64,000 nt of DNA from Methanoculleus caldifontis (GTDB taxonomy: Archaea > Halobacteriota > Methanomicrobia > Methanomicrobiales > Methanoculleaceae), in assembly GCF_032842345.1 (NCBI RefSeq), contig NZ_WBKO01000001.1, forward strand, positions 868,001 through 932,000, written 5' to 3'. The translations under genes and the position numbers were made by a program. Below the pieces are notes generated by a model, which did no database searches, was not told the origin of the DNA, and saw nothing but the letters and a program-made list of their open reading frames with translations. Below, piece after piece: positions 1 to 12,595 of this stretch; the stretch's first letter is position 1, and every line of letters begins with the position of its first letter.

Positions 1-114
1 ATGGGCGAGGACATCACCCGTGCCATAAAGAGCATGGCGGCGAGCATCAAACTCCAGGAAGAACGCTTGAACCAGGTGCGGGCCCAGTTCGCCGACGTCT
101 TCGGGGCGCGCTGA
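1..114 (+). CDS. C-terminal end of an unidentified protein (partial)
   Basis: Reading frame 1 is open from the first base and ends in TGA at 112-114. It encodes 37 residues, rich in Ala, Gln, Glu and Arg, that look like one amphipathic helix ending in FGAR. A start codon happens to sit at base 1, but because the frame is open to the edge the gene probably began further left. There is no recognisable domain. It converges on the PsiE-like gene, with a strong hairpin between the two. Confidence 0.5.
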   Translation: MGEDITRAIKSMAASIKLQEERLNQVRAQFADVFGAR

Positions 115-129
115 CCCTCCCGCTCCCCT

Positions 130-151
130 GCCCGGAAGGTTCTTTCCGGGC
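130..151. terminator. Perfect hairpin between convergent genes
   Basis: GCCCGGAA (130-137) pairs perfectly with TTCCGGGC (144-151) around a 6-base loop. It lies between two converging reading frames and could end transcription from both sides. Neither flank has a long T-run, so the terminator role is inferred from placement. Confidence 0.45.
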
Positions 152-167
152 TCTCCGCGGGCCGTTC

Positions 168-596
168 TCAATAACTGTTTTCACGTTCCTGACGCCCGAT
201 ATAGACGACTGCTGCTGTCAGGACGACGATTGCGGCGAGCGTCAGGACTATGTCGACCGGCTCGACATGCTCGACCCCGAAGGTCAGCACCCGCCGGACC
301 ATCGCGGTGATGCCTGCGATCAGGATCGGTGTCACCAGGACCCTGCTCGTCTTTAAGTAGACCGTCACCGTCTCCAGGATCTCCACGATGATGAGGGTCA
401 CGAGGAGCGCGTGCAGCACCCGGAGTATGCCCTGTGTTATGTCCCCTGCCTGGGCGAGCGTGATCACCTGCAGGATGACGTCGTAAAAGGAGAAGATCGC
501 GAGGATCGAGAGCGAGGCGGCGATGAGCAGGTAAATGGCCCGGGTTACCCAGGATATGGCGGCTATGGCGGTATCGGCCTGGTGGTCATGAGACAT
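168..596 (-). CDS. PsiE-like (phosphate-starvation-inducible E family) membrane protein
   Basis: This 142-residue protein has four hydrophobic segments, roughly residues 17-40, 60-80, 86-104 and 115-135, and short polar ends. The pattern and length (PsiE proteins are about 135-150 residues) match the PsiE family, whose biochemical role is unknown. It should sit in the cytoplasmic membrane. A TATA-like tract (GATATATGT, about 619-627) lies about 25 bases upstream of the ATG on the minus strand, so the transcript may have no leader. It stands alone; no phosphate genes are nearby, so a phosphate link is not supported here. Confidence 0.65.
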   Translation of the reverse strand: MSHDHQADTAIAAISWVTRAIYLLIAASLSILAIFSFYDVILQVITLAQAGDITQGILRVLHALLVTLIIVEILETVTVYLKTSRVLVTPILIAGITAMVRRVLTFGVEHVEPVDIVLTLAAIVVLTAAVVYIGRQERENSY

Positions 597-739
597 CGTG
601 CGGGCATCCTGTGTCGGGGATATATGTATGAACTGGACACGCGGAGGGCCTTAAACATTCCGGTAGGTCCGCATCCGGTGTAGAATTGAAAAGTTTATAT
701 CGTTAGACTGCGAATAATATGATACGCCCACAAGTAAGT

Positions 740-748
740 TATTTATAC
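740..748 (+). promoter_or_regulatory. TATA box for tRNA-Lys (and perhaps the RNA polymerase operon)
   Basis: TATTTATACT-like sequence within 739-750 lies about 45 bases before the mature tRNA 5' end, which would give a short 5' leader for RNase P to remove. A second TATA-like tract (AAGTTTATAT) is at 691-700. No other convincing TATA box was seen between the tRNA and rpoH, so the tRNA promoter may also feed the downstream operon. Confidence 0.5.
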
Positions 749-788
749 TATTCTTGCATTGTAATAATGCTGGATGGCAGTACGCGCG

Positions 789-862
789 GGGCCTATAGCT
801 CAGTTAGGTAGAGCGCCTGGCTTTTAACCAGGTGGTCGGGGGTTCAAATCCCCTTGGGCCCG
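789..862 (+). tRNA. tRNA-Lys (anticodon UUU)
   Basis: A full cloverleaf can be folded by eye. The acceptor stem GGGCCTA pairs with TGGGCCC (one G-T pair) and is followed by discriminator G862. The D arm uses GCTC/GAGC. The anticodon stem CCTGG/CCAGG encloses the loop CTTTTAA, giving anticodon TTT. The T arm is GGGGG-TTCAAAT-CCCCT, with its last pair a G-T. CCA is not encoded. No intron is seen. The gene lies 81 bases upstream of rpoH. Confidence 0.97.
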
Positions 863-942
863 TTGCCATGGGCGCTGTCTATGGATTTTAACAAGGTGAT
901 GCATTCTGATACGCAACTCTTTCGTTGGTGAGGTGTAAGGCG

Positions 943-1194
943 ATGGGCACTTCACTTGACGTACTCAACCATGAGATGGTCCCTGACCATCAGATTATGA
1001 GCGAGGAAGAAGTCGCGGCTCTTCTTGCGACGTACAACATAACTCTTGAACAACTGCCAAAAGTTTACCACGACGACCCTGCAGTAAAGGCTATCGGAGG
1101 CGAAGTCGCGAATGTGGTCCGGATCGTTCGCGACAGCCGCACGGCGGGCAGAGCCGAAGCCTACCGCCTCATCGTGAAGAGACCGAAGAAATAA
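943..1194 (+). CDS. rpoH: DNA-directed RNA polymerase subunit H (Rpo5)
   Basis: This 83-residue protein is the archaeal counterpart of the C-terminal domain of eukaryotic RPB5 and forms part of the polymerase jaw. Its [18 protein letters not shown] beginning, the central [15 protein letters not shown] and the closing [11 protein letters not shown] are typical. The start at ATG 943 is chosen because GAGGTG lies 7 bases before it; TTG 925 and GTG 928 in the same frame would add a non-conserved extension. It is the first gene of the RNA polymerase operon, and rpoB2 begins 5 bases after its stop. Confidence 0.95.
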   Translation: MGTSLDVLNHEMVPDHQIMSEEEVAALLATYNITLEQLPKVYHDDPAVKAIGGEVANVVRIVRDSRTAGRAEAYRLIVKRPKK

Positions 1195-1199
1195 TTCAA

Positions 1200-2780
1200 A
1201 TGGCCGGGGAGCTGATCCATCTGTTAGACAGAAGTGTTTTGTCGAGAGCATACTTTTCGCGGGAGCATGTAGCACGTCACCAGTTAGACTCCTACAATTA
1301 CTTCCTCCTGCATAACCTTCAGAAGGTCGTCGATGAACAGCGTGTCATCGAGACCGATATCGAGACCCGCGGTAAGGGCAAAGAGGCCGTATGGGTTGAA
1401 CTGGGCAAGATTGAGGTCAAAAAGCCGCTCGTCCGTGAGGCGGACGGGTCGCAGTCCGAGCTCTTCCCGAGCGAGGCGCGCCTCCGCAATCTCACCTACG
1501 CGGCACCCATTCAACTCGAGATGACGCTTGTCCAGGGCGAAGACCGCCAGGACCCGATCATCACCACCATCGGCCAGCTGCCGGTGATGGTGGGCTCGGC
1601 CGCCTGCAACCTCTACAACATGACCGATGCCGAGCGGACCGCGCACGGGGAGGACCCCCTCGATCCCGGCGGCTACTTCATCGTCAACGGCACCGAGCGG
1701 GTGCTGATGACGCTCGAAGACCTCGCCTCGAACAAGATCATGACCGAGTTCACCGAACGCTACAACGAGCGGATCTACGTGGCGAAGGTCTTCTCGCAGT
1801 ACCGGGGCTACCGCGCGCTCGTGATCGTGGAGCGGAACAGGAAGAACCTGCTCGAGGTCTCGTTCCCCTCGGTCGCCGGTCACCTCCGCTTCGTCGACCT
1901 GATGCGCGCGCTGGGGCTCCAGGGCGACCACGACATCGTGGAGGCGGTCTCGACCGACGAGGAGATCCTCACGTTCATGATGCAGAACCTGGAAGAGGGC
2001 GAGTGCGACACGGTCGACGAGGGCGTGATGTACGTCGGGAAGAAACTCGCACCCAACCAGACCCGCGACTACCAGCGGAAACGGGCGGAGTTCGTCCTCG
2101 ATAACTACCTCCTCCCGCACCTGAATTACCTGATGCCGGTGGGCTTAAAAGAGGAGGACCCCGGTTACCGCGCGGCGGTCGAGGGTGTCCGCCTCGCGAA
2201 GGCGCATTTCCTCGGCCGCATGGCCGAGGCCTGCTTCGACCTGGTGCTGGACCGGCGCCGGATCGACGACAAGGACCACTACTCGAACAAGCGCCTGAAA
2301 CTTGCCGGCGACCTGATGGAAGACCTCTTCCGGATCTCTCTGAACCGTCTGACGCGCGACGTGAAGTACCAGCTCGAGCGGGCCAGCATGCGCCACCGCG
2401 ACCTCTCGATCGGCACCGCGGTGCGCGCGGACGTCCTGACCGAGCGGCTGCTCCACCCGCTCGCCACCGGCAACTGGGTGGGCGGGCGTACCGGTGTCTC
2501 GCAGCTCCTGGACCGGGTCGACCACATGGCGGTGCTCTCGCACCTCCGGCGCGTGATCTCCCCGCTCTCCCGCTCGCAGCCGCACTTCGAGGCCCGTGAC
2601 CTGCACCCGACCCAGTGGGGCCGGATCTGCCCGAGCGAGACTCCTGAGGGTCCGAACTGCGGTCTGGTGAAGAACTTCGCCCAGATGGTCGAGATCAGCA
2701 AGGGCGTCATCGACGAAGAGGAAGTGAAGAATATTCTGTACGATATGGGCGTCATCGCCCTCCGGAGGGAGACGGCATGA
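1200..2780 (+). CDS. rpoB2: DNA-directed RNA polymerase subunit B'' (N-terminal half of beta)
   Basis: This 526-residue protein carries the protrusion, lobe and first fork domains of the second largest polymerase subunit. It includes the [21 protein letters not shown] segment near residue 155 and the [21 protein letters not shown] motif near residue 480, which lies close to the active centre. In euryarchaeal methanogens the beta subunit is split at this place into B'' and B'. The start ATG follows rpoH by 5 bases with no clear ribosome site, which suggests coupling. Its last codons overlap the rpoB1 start by 4 bases. Confidence 0.97.
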   Translation: MAGELIHLLDRSVLSRAYFSREHVARHQLDSYNYFLLHNLQKVVDEQRVIETDIETRGKGKEAVWVELGKIEVKKPLVREADGSQSELFPSEARLRNLTYAAPIQLEMTLVQGEDRQDPIITTIGQLPVMVGSAACNLYNMTDAERTAHGEDPLDPGGYFIVNGTERVLMTLEDLASNKIMTEFTERYNERIYVAKVFSQYRGYRALVIVERNRKNLLEVSFPSVAGHLRFVDLMRALGLQGDHDIVEAVSTDEEILTFMMQNLEEGECDTVDEGVMYVGKKLAPNQTRDYQRKRAEFVLDNYLLPHLNYLMPVGLKEEDPGYRAAVEGVRLAKAHFLGRMAEACFDLVLDRRRIDDKDHYSNKRLKLAGDLMEDLFRISLNRLTRDVKYQLERASMRHRDLSIGTAVRADVLTERLLHPLATGNWVGGRTGVSQLLDRVDHMAVLSHLRRVISPLSRSQPHFEARDLHPTQWGRICPSETPEGPNCGLVKNFAQMVEISKGVIDEEEVKNILYDMGVIALRRETA

Positions 2781-4591
2781 GACAGTCACGTGTCTTCGTC
2801 GACGGTGCCCTGATCGGGCTCGTCGACGACCCCCGCGACCTGGTCGCCCGGATGCGCGAGATGCGCCGGCGCGGCGAGGTCTCAAGCGAGATCAACGTCT
2901 CCTACAAGGAGTTCAACAACGACGTCATCATCCACACCGACCGCGGGAGAGCGCGCCGGCCACTGATCGTGGTCAAGGACGGCAAGCCTCAGGTCGCCGA
3001 GAGCGATCTCGAGCGTATTCGGAACGGCGAGCTCAACTTTGAGGCCATGGTGCGGAAGGGCGCGCTCGAGTTCGTCGATGCCGAGGAGGAGGAGGACCTC
3101 TTCATCGCCATCGATGAGGCGGACCTCACCCCGGAGCACACGCATCTTGAGATCGATCCCTCGCTCATTCTCGGTATCGGTGCGGCGCACGTCCCCTTCC
3201 CCGAGCACAACGCGAGTCCGCGTGTCACGATGGGCGCAGGGATGGTCAAGCAGGCGCTCGGCTTTGGGGCTGCGAACATGAAGCTCCGGCCCGACACCCG
3301 TGGGCACATGCTCCACTACGTCCAGAAACCCCTCACCTTCACCCAGACCTCCGACGTGATCGGCTCCGACGACCGGCCTGCCGGCCAGAACTTCGTCGTC
3401 GCCATCATCTCGTATGAAGGGTTCAACATTGAGGACGCGCTCATCATCAACAAGGCCTCGATCGACCGCGGCCTCGGCCGTTCGCACTTCTTCCGCACCT
3501 ATGACGGAGAGGAGCGGCGCTACCCCGGCGGCCAGGTCGACCGGATCGAGATCCCCGACGAAGAGGTCTCCGGCGCGCACGGTGCCGAGTACTACGCGAA
3601 CCTCGATATCGACGGCGTCATCAACCCCGAGACGGTCGTCCGCGAGAAAGACGTGCTGATCGGGAAGACCTCCCCGCCGAGGTTCCTCGAGGAGCCCACG
3701 AGCGAGCTGATCGCCGTCGAGAAGCGGCGCGACACCTCGGTCACGATGCGGAGCAACGAGCACGGTATCGTGGATACCGTCATCATCACCGAGGGCGAGA
3801 ACTCCTCGCGCCTCGTGAAGGTCAGGACCCGTGACCTCCGTGTCCCGGAGATCGGGGACAAGTTCGCTTCCCGGCACGGGCAGAAGGGCATTATCGGGCT
3901 TATCCAGCCCTCGGCGGACATGCCGTTCACCGAGTCGGGCATGACGCCCGATCTGATCATCAACCCCCATGCCGTCCCGAGCCGTATGACCATCGGGCAC
4001 ATGCTCGAGATGCTGGGCGGCAAGGTCGGCTCGCTCGAGGGCCGCCGGATCAACGCGACCGCGTTCCGCGGCGAGCCCGAGACGGATCTCCGTGGCTCGC
4101 TCAGGGAGCTCGGCTTTGCGCACAACGGCCGCGAGGTCATGTATGACGGGATCACCGGCTGGCAGTTTGCCGCCGATATCTACGTCGGGGTCATCTACTA
4201 CCAGAAGCTCTACCACATGGTATCGAGCAAGATGCACGCGCGGTCGCGCGGTCCCGTGCAGGTGCTCACCCGCCAGCCGACCGAAGGGCGTGCCCGTGAG
4301 GGTGGTCTCCGGTTCGGTGAGATGGAGCGGGATGTCATGATCGGCCACGGCGCCGCCATGGCCTTGAAAGAGCGGCTGCTCGACGAGTCCGACAAGGTGA
4401 CCCAGTGGGTCTGCGCGAAGTGCGGCATGGTCGCGATGCTGGACCGGAAGCGGAAGGTGACGCGGTGCCTTGCCTGCGGCGGCGAGACCGATATCTACCC
4501 CGTCGAGATGAGTTATGCCTTCAAACTCCTCCTCGACGAGATGAAGAGCATGGGCATCGCTCCCCGCTTAAGACTTGACGATATGGTGTAA
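2777..4591 (+). CDS. rpoB1: DNA-directed RNA polymerase subunit B' (C-terminal half of beta)
   Basis: This 604-residue protein holds the catalytic wall and hybrid-binding part of the beta subunit. Visible hallmarks are [17 protein letters not shown] near residue 213, the [15 protein letters not shown] segment near residue 360, and a C-terminal zinc ribbon with CAKCGM and CLACGG near residues 546-570. It overlaps rpoB2 by ATGA and is read with it as two chains that together equal bacterial RpoB. No intein or frameshift is present. Confidence 0.97.
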   Translation: MRQSRVFVDGALIGLVDDPRDLVARMREMRRRGEVSSEINVSYKEFNNDVIIHTDRGRARRPLIVVKDGKPQVAESDLERIRNGELNFEAMVRKGALEFVDAEEEEDLFIAIDEADLTPEHTHLEIDPSLILGIGAAHVPFPEHNASPRVTMGAGMVKQALGFGAANMKLRPDTRGHMLHYVQKPLTFTQTSDVIGSDDRPAGQNFVVAIISYEGFNIEDALIINKASIDRGLGRSHFFRTYDGEERRYPGGQVDRIEIPDEEVSGAHGAEYYANLDIDGVINPETVVREKDVLIGKTSPPRFLEEPTSELIAVEKRRDTSVTMRSNEHGIVDTVIITEGENSSRLVKVRTRDLRVPEIGDKFASRHGQKGIIGLIQPSADMPFTESGMTPDLIINPHAVPSRMTIGHMLEMLGGKVGSLEGRRINATAFRGEPETDLRGSLRELGFAHNGREVMYDGITGWQFAADIYVGVIYYQKLYHMVSSKMHARSRGPVQVLTRQPTEGRAREGGLRFGEMERDVMIGHGAAMALKERLLDESDKVTQWVCAKCGMVAMLDRKRKVTRCLACGGETDIYPVEMSYAFKLLLDEMKSMGIAPRLRLDDMV

Positions 4592-4612
4592 GAGAGGGGG
4601 CTCAATCAAACT

Positions 4613-8430
<3,818 letters not shown>

Positions 8431-8441
8431 GAGAATTATCT

Positions 8442-8729
8442 ATGGACTTTAATGCTTCACTCCGCAAAGCCGTGAAGACTGGTACAGTATTCCTCGGTCA
8501 GAACAAGACCCGGGAATGCATCGAGGAAGGCAAGGCCAGACTGGTCGTAGTTGCCGCAAACAGCCCCGAATCCGTCAAAGATCTCGTGAAAGAAATCAAT
8601 GTCCCCGTCTATGTCTACGAGGGATCGAGCGTCCAGCTCGGGAAAGCCTGCGGTATGCCGTACGTCGTCAGTGCGCTTGCTGTGGTCGAACCCGGTGAAT
8701 CCGACATCCTGACGGCTGCGAGAGTGTAG
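8442..8729 (+). CDS. rpl30e: Ribosomal protein eL30 (L30e)
   Basis: This 95-residue member of the L7Ae/L30e RNA-binding fold starts MDFNASLRKAVKTGTVFLGQNKT and has the central KLVVVAANSPES-like strand and GKACGMPYVVSALAV end. It binds large-subunit rRNA (inferred from the family). Its place between rpoA2 and nusA is the classic archaeal order. GGAGAA lies 9 bases before the ATG. Confidence 0.95.
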   Translation: MDFNASLRKAVKTGTVFLGQNKTRECIEEGKARLVVVAANSPESVKDLVKEINVPVYVYEGSSVQLGKACGMPYVVSALAVVEPGESDILTAARV

Positions 8730-8732
8730 ACG

Positions 8733-9182
8733 ATGCCACAGGTCGTGCTGACTGAGGAGTGCATGCGCCTCATCTCCCAGTTCGAGAGCCTCACCGGCGC
8801 AGGCAGCCGCGATTGTATCATTGACAATCGCAACGAGCGTATCATCTTCGTGATCAACTCCGGCGACATGGGTCTTGCCATCGGCAAGAGCGGGTCGAGC
8901 ATCAAGAAGGCTTCCGAGGTCATGGGCAAGAGGATCGAGGTCGTGGAGTACTCTGCGGACCCGGCCCAGTTCCTCCGGAACTGTTTCCTTCCCGCCCAGG
9001 TCACCGGTATCGACTTCGACACGAATGAGGAGGACCTCCAGGTCGCCTTCATCGAGGTGAGGGACGAGGACCGGGGCCTTGCCATAGGCAAGGCAGGAAA
9101 GAACATCTTCAAGGCAAAGGTTCTTGCGCAGCGGCAGCACGACATCGCCGATGTCCAGCTGGTGCAGAACGAAGTTGCCTGA
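8733..9182 (+). CDS. nusA: Transcription elongation factor NusA-like, archaeal
   Basis: This 149-residue protein consists of two KH RNA-binding domains, seen as DMGLAIGKSGSSIKKASEVMG (residues about 48-68) and DRGLAIGKAGKNIFKAK (about 112-128). It lacks the N-terminal polymerase-binding and S1 domains of bacterial NusA, as all archaeal versions do. It is the last gene of the operon, 3 bases after rpl30e, and a T-run (about 9194-9198) follows. The usual archaeal next genes, rps12 and rps7, do not follow. Confidence 0.95.
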   Translation: MPQVVLTEECMRLISQFESLTGAGSRDCIIDNRNERIIFVINSGDMGLAIGKSGSSIKKASEVMGKRIEVVEYSADPAQFLRNCFLPAQVTGIDFDTNEEDLQVAFIEVRDEDRGLAIGKAGKNIFKAKVLAQRQHDIADVQLVQNEVA

Positions 9183-9226
9183 ACTTCGTCTCCTTTTTAC
9201 CATAACCTCCCGTTCGGGCCTGTTGT

Positions 9227-9255
9227 CCTGCCAGGGGCCGCGATGCCCCGGCAGG
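9227..9255. other. Strong hairpin downstream of nusA with a competing long-range pairing
   Basis: CCTGCC (9227-9232) plus GGGGC (9234-9238) pair with GCCCC (9245-9249) plus GGCAGG (9250-9255), giving 11 base pairs with one bulged A. A second, exclusive pairing is possible between GCAGGCGCA (9251-9259) and TGCGCCTGC (9309-9317). The region 9183-9432 has no convincing gene. It might be the operon's 3' end structure or a small RNA; which of these cannot be told from sequence alone. Confidence 0.4.
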
Positions 9256-9398
9256 CGCAGGTGCCGGGCTCTGAGCCGTCACGGCGATCCGCGATCGTTT
9301 CGAATCCTTGCGCCTGCGGGCGTTGTCTTTCGATTCCCGGAAGCGTTACCGTGGGGTTGATCCGCGCGAGGGGTTGCGAGCGGCCCTTGATCAGGAAG

Positions 9399-9408
9399 TT
9401 ATATATAT
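9399..9408 (+). promoter_or_regulatory. TATA box, leaderless promoter of the secreted protein gene
   Basis: TTATATATAT is centred 29 bases before ATG 9433, so transcription should start within a few bases of the start codon. No ribosome-binding sequence lies before the ATG, in line with a leaderless transcript. Confidence 0.7.
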
Positions 9409-9432
9409 TTGCGTTGTCTCCATGGGACAACC

Positions 9433-10860
9433 ATGAATCGAGGATCTGGACGGACGGCGGGGCCTGCCCTATCCGCAGCAGAACCGTTGAAGAGGGTGTG
9501 CGGCGCCCCGGGATGCCGGAGAAGGGTGCCGCCGGGGCGTCTTCTTCCTGTCTTCCTGCTCGCGGCGCTCTGCATCGCTCTGGCCGTCCCTTTCGCGGCG
9601 GCCGCCCCGGCATCCGGGGAGAACGAGAGCAGTGAGAAGCCCGCTATCGCGAAGGTGCCGGTAACGGGGCTGGTGACGGCGGAGCCGACTCCCACGACGA
9701 CCGACCACCCGGTCCTGCCTGCCGTTGCCGCCCCGGCATCGGCCCTGGACGGTGCCGGCGGCGAGGAGGTGGAAGAGAATACGACGGTGACGGCCACGTC
9801 CTCCCTGGAGCCGACCCTGGCGGCGACCACGTCAGAAGAGGAGGAGGAGGAGGAGAAGGAGACGCCCGCCCCGGTGCCGACCCTGGAAAAGGATGCTCCC
9901 CCCCGGCCGGGCGCGACGATGGCCCGGGCGCACCAGTACTCCGATCGTGCGCTGCCCGCGGGCGACCACCGGCTCGTCAGTCCCGTAACGACATATGTCC
10001 CCGACAGGAACGAGTCCGTAGCGCAGCCTGTAGCCGCCGTCGCCCGGGATGGCCTGCTCGTCAGGGGTGTCGGGGTGCTCCTCGACAGGACCCCGGAGGA
10101 CGTCACCCTGACCCGGAGCGGGGTGGAGATCGCGAGCCTCGACTGGCTGCTCGACACGGCCATGATCCTGGGGGGCCGGCACCCGCGGGTGGCCTTTGAA
10201 GGAGAGACGTTCACCGTCACGGTGACGGTCGAGGCGAGGAATATGACGCTCACGGAGGAGCACCCGGCCTACGTTGTCCTGGTGCCGCCGCCGACCGAGA
10301 CCGGGGTCTACGAGATCACGCGGATCAGCGGACCGCAGAGCCTCAGGGACGGCGAACGCGGCGTCTGGAAGTTCTCGGCCACTACCCGCACCGGGCGACT
10401 GACGCTCGCGGACCTCACCCTTCCCGAGGAGCGGCAGATCACCAACCTCTCGACGACCCCGGATCTCTTTGCCTTCCGGGCGTATGCCTTTGCCCCCGGC
10501 CAGGAGATCCCCTCGACGGGCCTCTCCGACCCGGTGCTTGCAATCCGGTCCGGCGGGAGCGCCGGTGCGGCGGAGGACCGGCCCCTCCCGGAGATCTACG
10601 CGATCGCGGGTATCGAGAACTCGACACTCCTCGCCTCGGAGACGATGACCGGGGCGTGGCACCGGGGTGTCGACTACGAGACGATCGTCGCGGAGGCGGC
10701 GGGGCACCTTGAGGCCCTGGAGGGCCTTGCTCCTGAGGAGCTGACGGCCATCCATGCCCGTGAGGAGGGTGCCGGGACGGAGAGCCATTCCGGGCCGCAG
10801 CCGTCGATCTTTGACATGATCGTCGGGTTCTTCAGCGGACTGCTCGGACAGGCGGGCTAA
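9433..10860 (+). CDS. Secreted or membrane-anchored protein of unknown function
   Basis: The 475-residue product has an N-terminal hydrophobic segment (about residues 37-57, LLPVFLLAALCIALAVPFAAA) preceded by arginines, so it is exported or anchored. Next comes a low-complexity Pro/Thr/Glu linker with a run of seven glutamates (about residues 136-142), then a region with beta-rich, hydrophobic-alternating sequence (about 200-370) resembling a cell-surface beta-sandwich. The last residues form a hydrophobic helix (FDMIVGFFSGLLGQAG). The family is not recognised. ATG 9433 is chosen because of the TATA position. Confidence 0.75.
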   Translation: MNRGSGRTAGPALSAAEPLKRVCGAPGCRRRVPPGRLLPVFLLAALCIALAVPFAAAAPASGENESSEKPAIAKVPVTGLVTAEPTPTTTDHPVLPAVAAPASALDGAGGEEVEENTTVTATSSLEPTLAATTSEEEEEEEKETPAPVPTLEKDAPPRPGATMARAHQYSDRALPAGDHRLVSPVTTYVPDRNESVAQPVAAVARDGLLVRGVGVLLDRTPEDVTLTRSGVEIASLDWLLDTAMILGGRHPRVAFEGETFTVTVTVEARNMTLTEEHPAYVVLVPPPTETGVYEITRISGPQSLRDGERGVWKFSATTRTGRLTLADLTLPEERQITNLSTTPDLFAFRAYAFAPGQEIPSTGLSDPVLAIRSGGSAGAAEDRPLPEIYAIAGIENSTLLASETMTGAWHRGVDYETIVAEAAGHLEALEGLAPEELTAIHAREEGAGTESHSGPQPSIFDMIVGFFSGLLGQAG

Positions 10861-10948
10861 CGGTTTCTGAAGGCGGAGATCCGGACGAGGCGAGGGTGGC
10901 CGCCGAACACCGCCCCTCCTGCCTCACCGCCCTTTTCGTGCAGGCCTG

Positions 10949-11998
10949 TCAGTCCCCGGGCTTTTCACTCTCTCTGAACTCCTTCCAGAGGCGCGCGAGT
11001 CCGAAACAGCCCGAGAGCATCATGTCCCCGAAAGGCGCCGCCTGATAGGCTTCGGGGAGCAGCCTGAGCCGGTTCGGTCCGGTGACGGCAACGGCGCCGG
11101 CGGGGAGGGGCTTTCTGACCGCCGCGCCGTGACCGCCGTCATCGAAGACCTCCTCCGAGGTCAGGGTGCCGTCGGCGAGCCGCCGGATGTAGTATTGCAG
11201 TTTTGCCGGGTCGAGCGCGCCGGTGTGGTGCTCGAAGAGCCCGTAGATCTCCCTGCCCTTCAAGGTGAAGCAGAGGGTGTGCCCGTTCCCCGCGTTGACG
11301 AGGGTCACCCCGGACCCGGCCATCCGCCGCACCCGTGGGTCGCAGAGCGCCCCGATGAGGGCGGCCGGCCCCGTATCGGCGACGAGCGCGCCCGGCGCCT
11401 GCTCCAGGGCCGCCTGCATCCTGGTCATGTCGGGAAGGGCCGGGTCGGCGGCGAGCGAGAGGAGGTCCCAGTCCCCGGCGTCCAGCCGTTCCCGCATCCG
11501 CTCGAACCGGTGGATGCGGTTGCTCCGGTGCGGGGAGTAGCCGTGGTCCTGGACCGCTATCGCGACGTTCTCCGGGTAGGCAACGCAAAAGAGGGAGAGG
11601 ACTTTCCTGAGTTCCGGCTCCATGTAGTCGGTGGTGCGGACCCTCGCCGCGTCTTCTCCCGGAGGGGCGGTGCGGATCTCGATCCCCATCGCCCGAACCC
11701 GCTCCGGATCGTCATGGAGGGTCGCCGCGGCCGTTGGGGTGGCGTAGACCGGGAGCCCTGCCGCCAGATGCTCGCGTATCGCGCCGGTGTTCGCGCCCCC
11801 GCCCATCAGGAACCCCTCGAGATAGACCGGGAGCCCGGCCCGGGTCGCCTCCCGGATCTGCGCCGCCACGACCACGGTCGGGGAGGGGAGGACCAGTTTG
11901 ATGCTGTTCTCTATCGACCGGCCGGGCTCGTAGACCAGGATGTCCTGGGTGCCCCTCCCGACGTCGATGGCAAGGAGCGGGGTTTTGAGATCGATCAT
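10949..11998 (-). CDS. DUF1786 family protein
   Basis: This 349-residue protein begins LLAIDVGRGTQDILVYEPG, an ASKHA/actin-like phosphate-binding signature (DVGxGTxD), and has a second such element near residue 230 (GSGVTLVNAGNGHTLCF). These features and the length fit DUF1786, a family of archaea and anaerobic bacteria sometimes labelled 'pyruvate formate-lyase activating enzyme'. It has no radical SAM CxxxCxxC motif, so that label is not supported. Binding of a nucleotide is inferred from the fold only. It stands alone, downstream of repeat DNA. Confidence 0.75.
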   Translation of the reverse strand: MIDLKTPLLAIDVGRGTQDILVYEPGRSIENSIKLVLPSPTVVVAAQIREATRAGLPVYLEGFLMGGGANTGAIREHLAAGLPVYATPTAAATLHDDPERVRAMGIEIRTAPPGEDAARVRTTDYMEPELRKVLSLFCVAYPENVAIAVQDHGYSPHRSNRIHRFERMRERLDAGDWDLLSLAADPALPDMTRMQAALEQAPGALVADTGPAALIGALCDPRVRRMAGSGVTLVNAGNGHTLCFTLKGREIYGLFEHHTGALDPAKLQYYIRRLADGTLTSEEVFDDGGHGAAVRKPLPAGAVAVTGPNRLRLLPEAYQAAPFGDMMLSGCFGLARLWKEFRESEKPGD

Positions 11999-12099
11999 GG
12001 GTAAGCCTCATGCGCCGCCGCGGCGCTGGCCGGGCGGTTTCATATCGAGTTTCGCGGCGAAGTCAAAAAGGGTGTCCTATGGAGGCGCTTCACATGTTC

Positions 12100-12509
12100 T
12101 CACGCGAAGCCGCGAAGAACGCGAAGTGCGAGCAAAGCGAGCATGAGAAGCCCTCAGGCTTCGAAGCGTGAACGAAGTGAGCGTGAGCACCGTCAGGTGC
12201 GAAGAACGACGCTCCTACGGAGCGGAGTTGGAGCACCGGAGGTGCGACTTGCGAGCATAAGCGAGTTTGAGCACCGCCAGGTGCGAGGTGCGAGCAAAGC
12301 GAGCATGAGCCCCGTCAGGTGCGAGGTGCGACGGATCGGAGCATGAGCACCGCCAGGTGCGAGGTGCAATGTTCCAATGAAACGGAACCTGAGCACTCAA
12401 AGGGTGCGAGCGGTGACGCTCCTCTCAGGAACGTCGTTTGCGCACCGTAGATACGAAGGGATGTTGCATACCGGCTACGGGCCTTCGCGCTCTTCGCGCC
12501 TTCGCGTGA
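12100..12509. repeat. Hairpin-module repeat array with inverted 27-base ends
   Basis: The left end (12100-12126) starts TCACGCGAAG and is the inverse of the right end (12483-12509), matching 25 of 27 bases. Between them lie short repeated modules such as GCACCGTCAGGTGC, GCTCCTACGGAGC and GCGAGCAAAGCGAGC joined by GTGCGA and GAGCATGAG. Several are small palindromes. No gene of its own is seen between 11999 and 12595. The same family recurs at 20.5, 50.3 and 56.5 kb. The outer ends, if read as protein, give SREGAKSAKA-like peptides, as do related intergenic repeats in many genomes. Confidence 0.85.
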
Positions 12510-12595
12510 GGTGATGGTGCAGGGGGTAGAATAGGGGGGGCTCTGGGGCCTCTGGAGGGAGTTTTTGTCCGGGTCTGAAAAAGGTATGATCCCGG

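Noticed and set aside
1284-2120. A long open frame (about 278 codons) on the minus strand opposite rpoB2
   Set aside because: It mirrors the codon pattern of the conserved rpoB2 gene, has no recognisable domain and is rich in Val, Arg, Asp and His as shadow frames in GC-rich DNA are.
10949-11998. Pyruvate formate-lyase activating enzyme
   Set aside because: No CxxxCxxC radical SAM motif is present; the DUF1786 name is safer.
12143-12400. Short frames on both strands inside the repeat array, and similar ones at 20.5 and 56.5 kb
   Set aside because: They translate the repeat modules over and over and have no independent support.
12100-12509. CRISPR array
   Set aside because: Modules are of uneven length, lack unique spacers of constant size, are palindromic throughout, and no cas genes are in the window.
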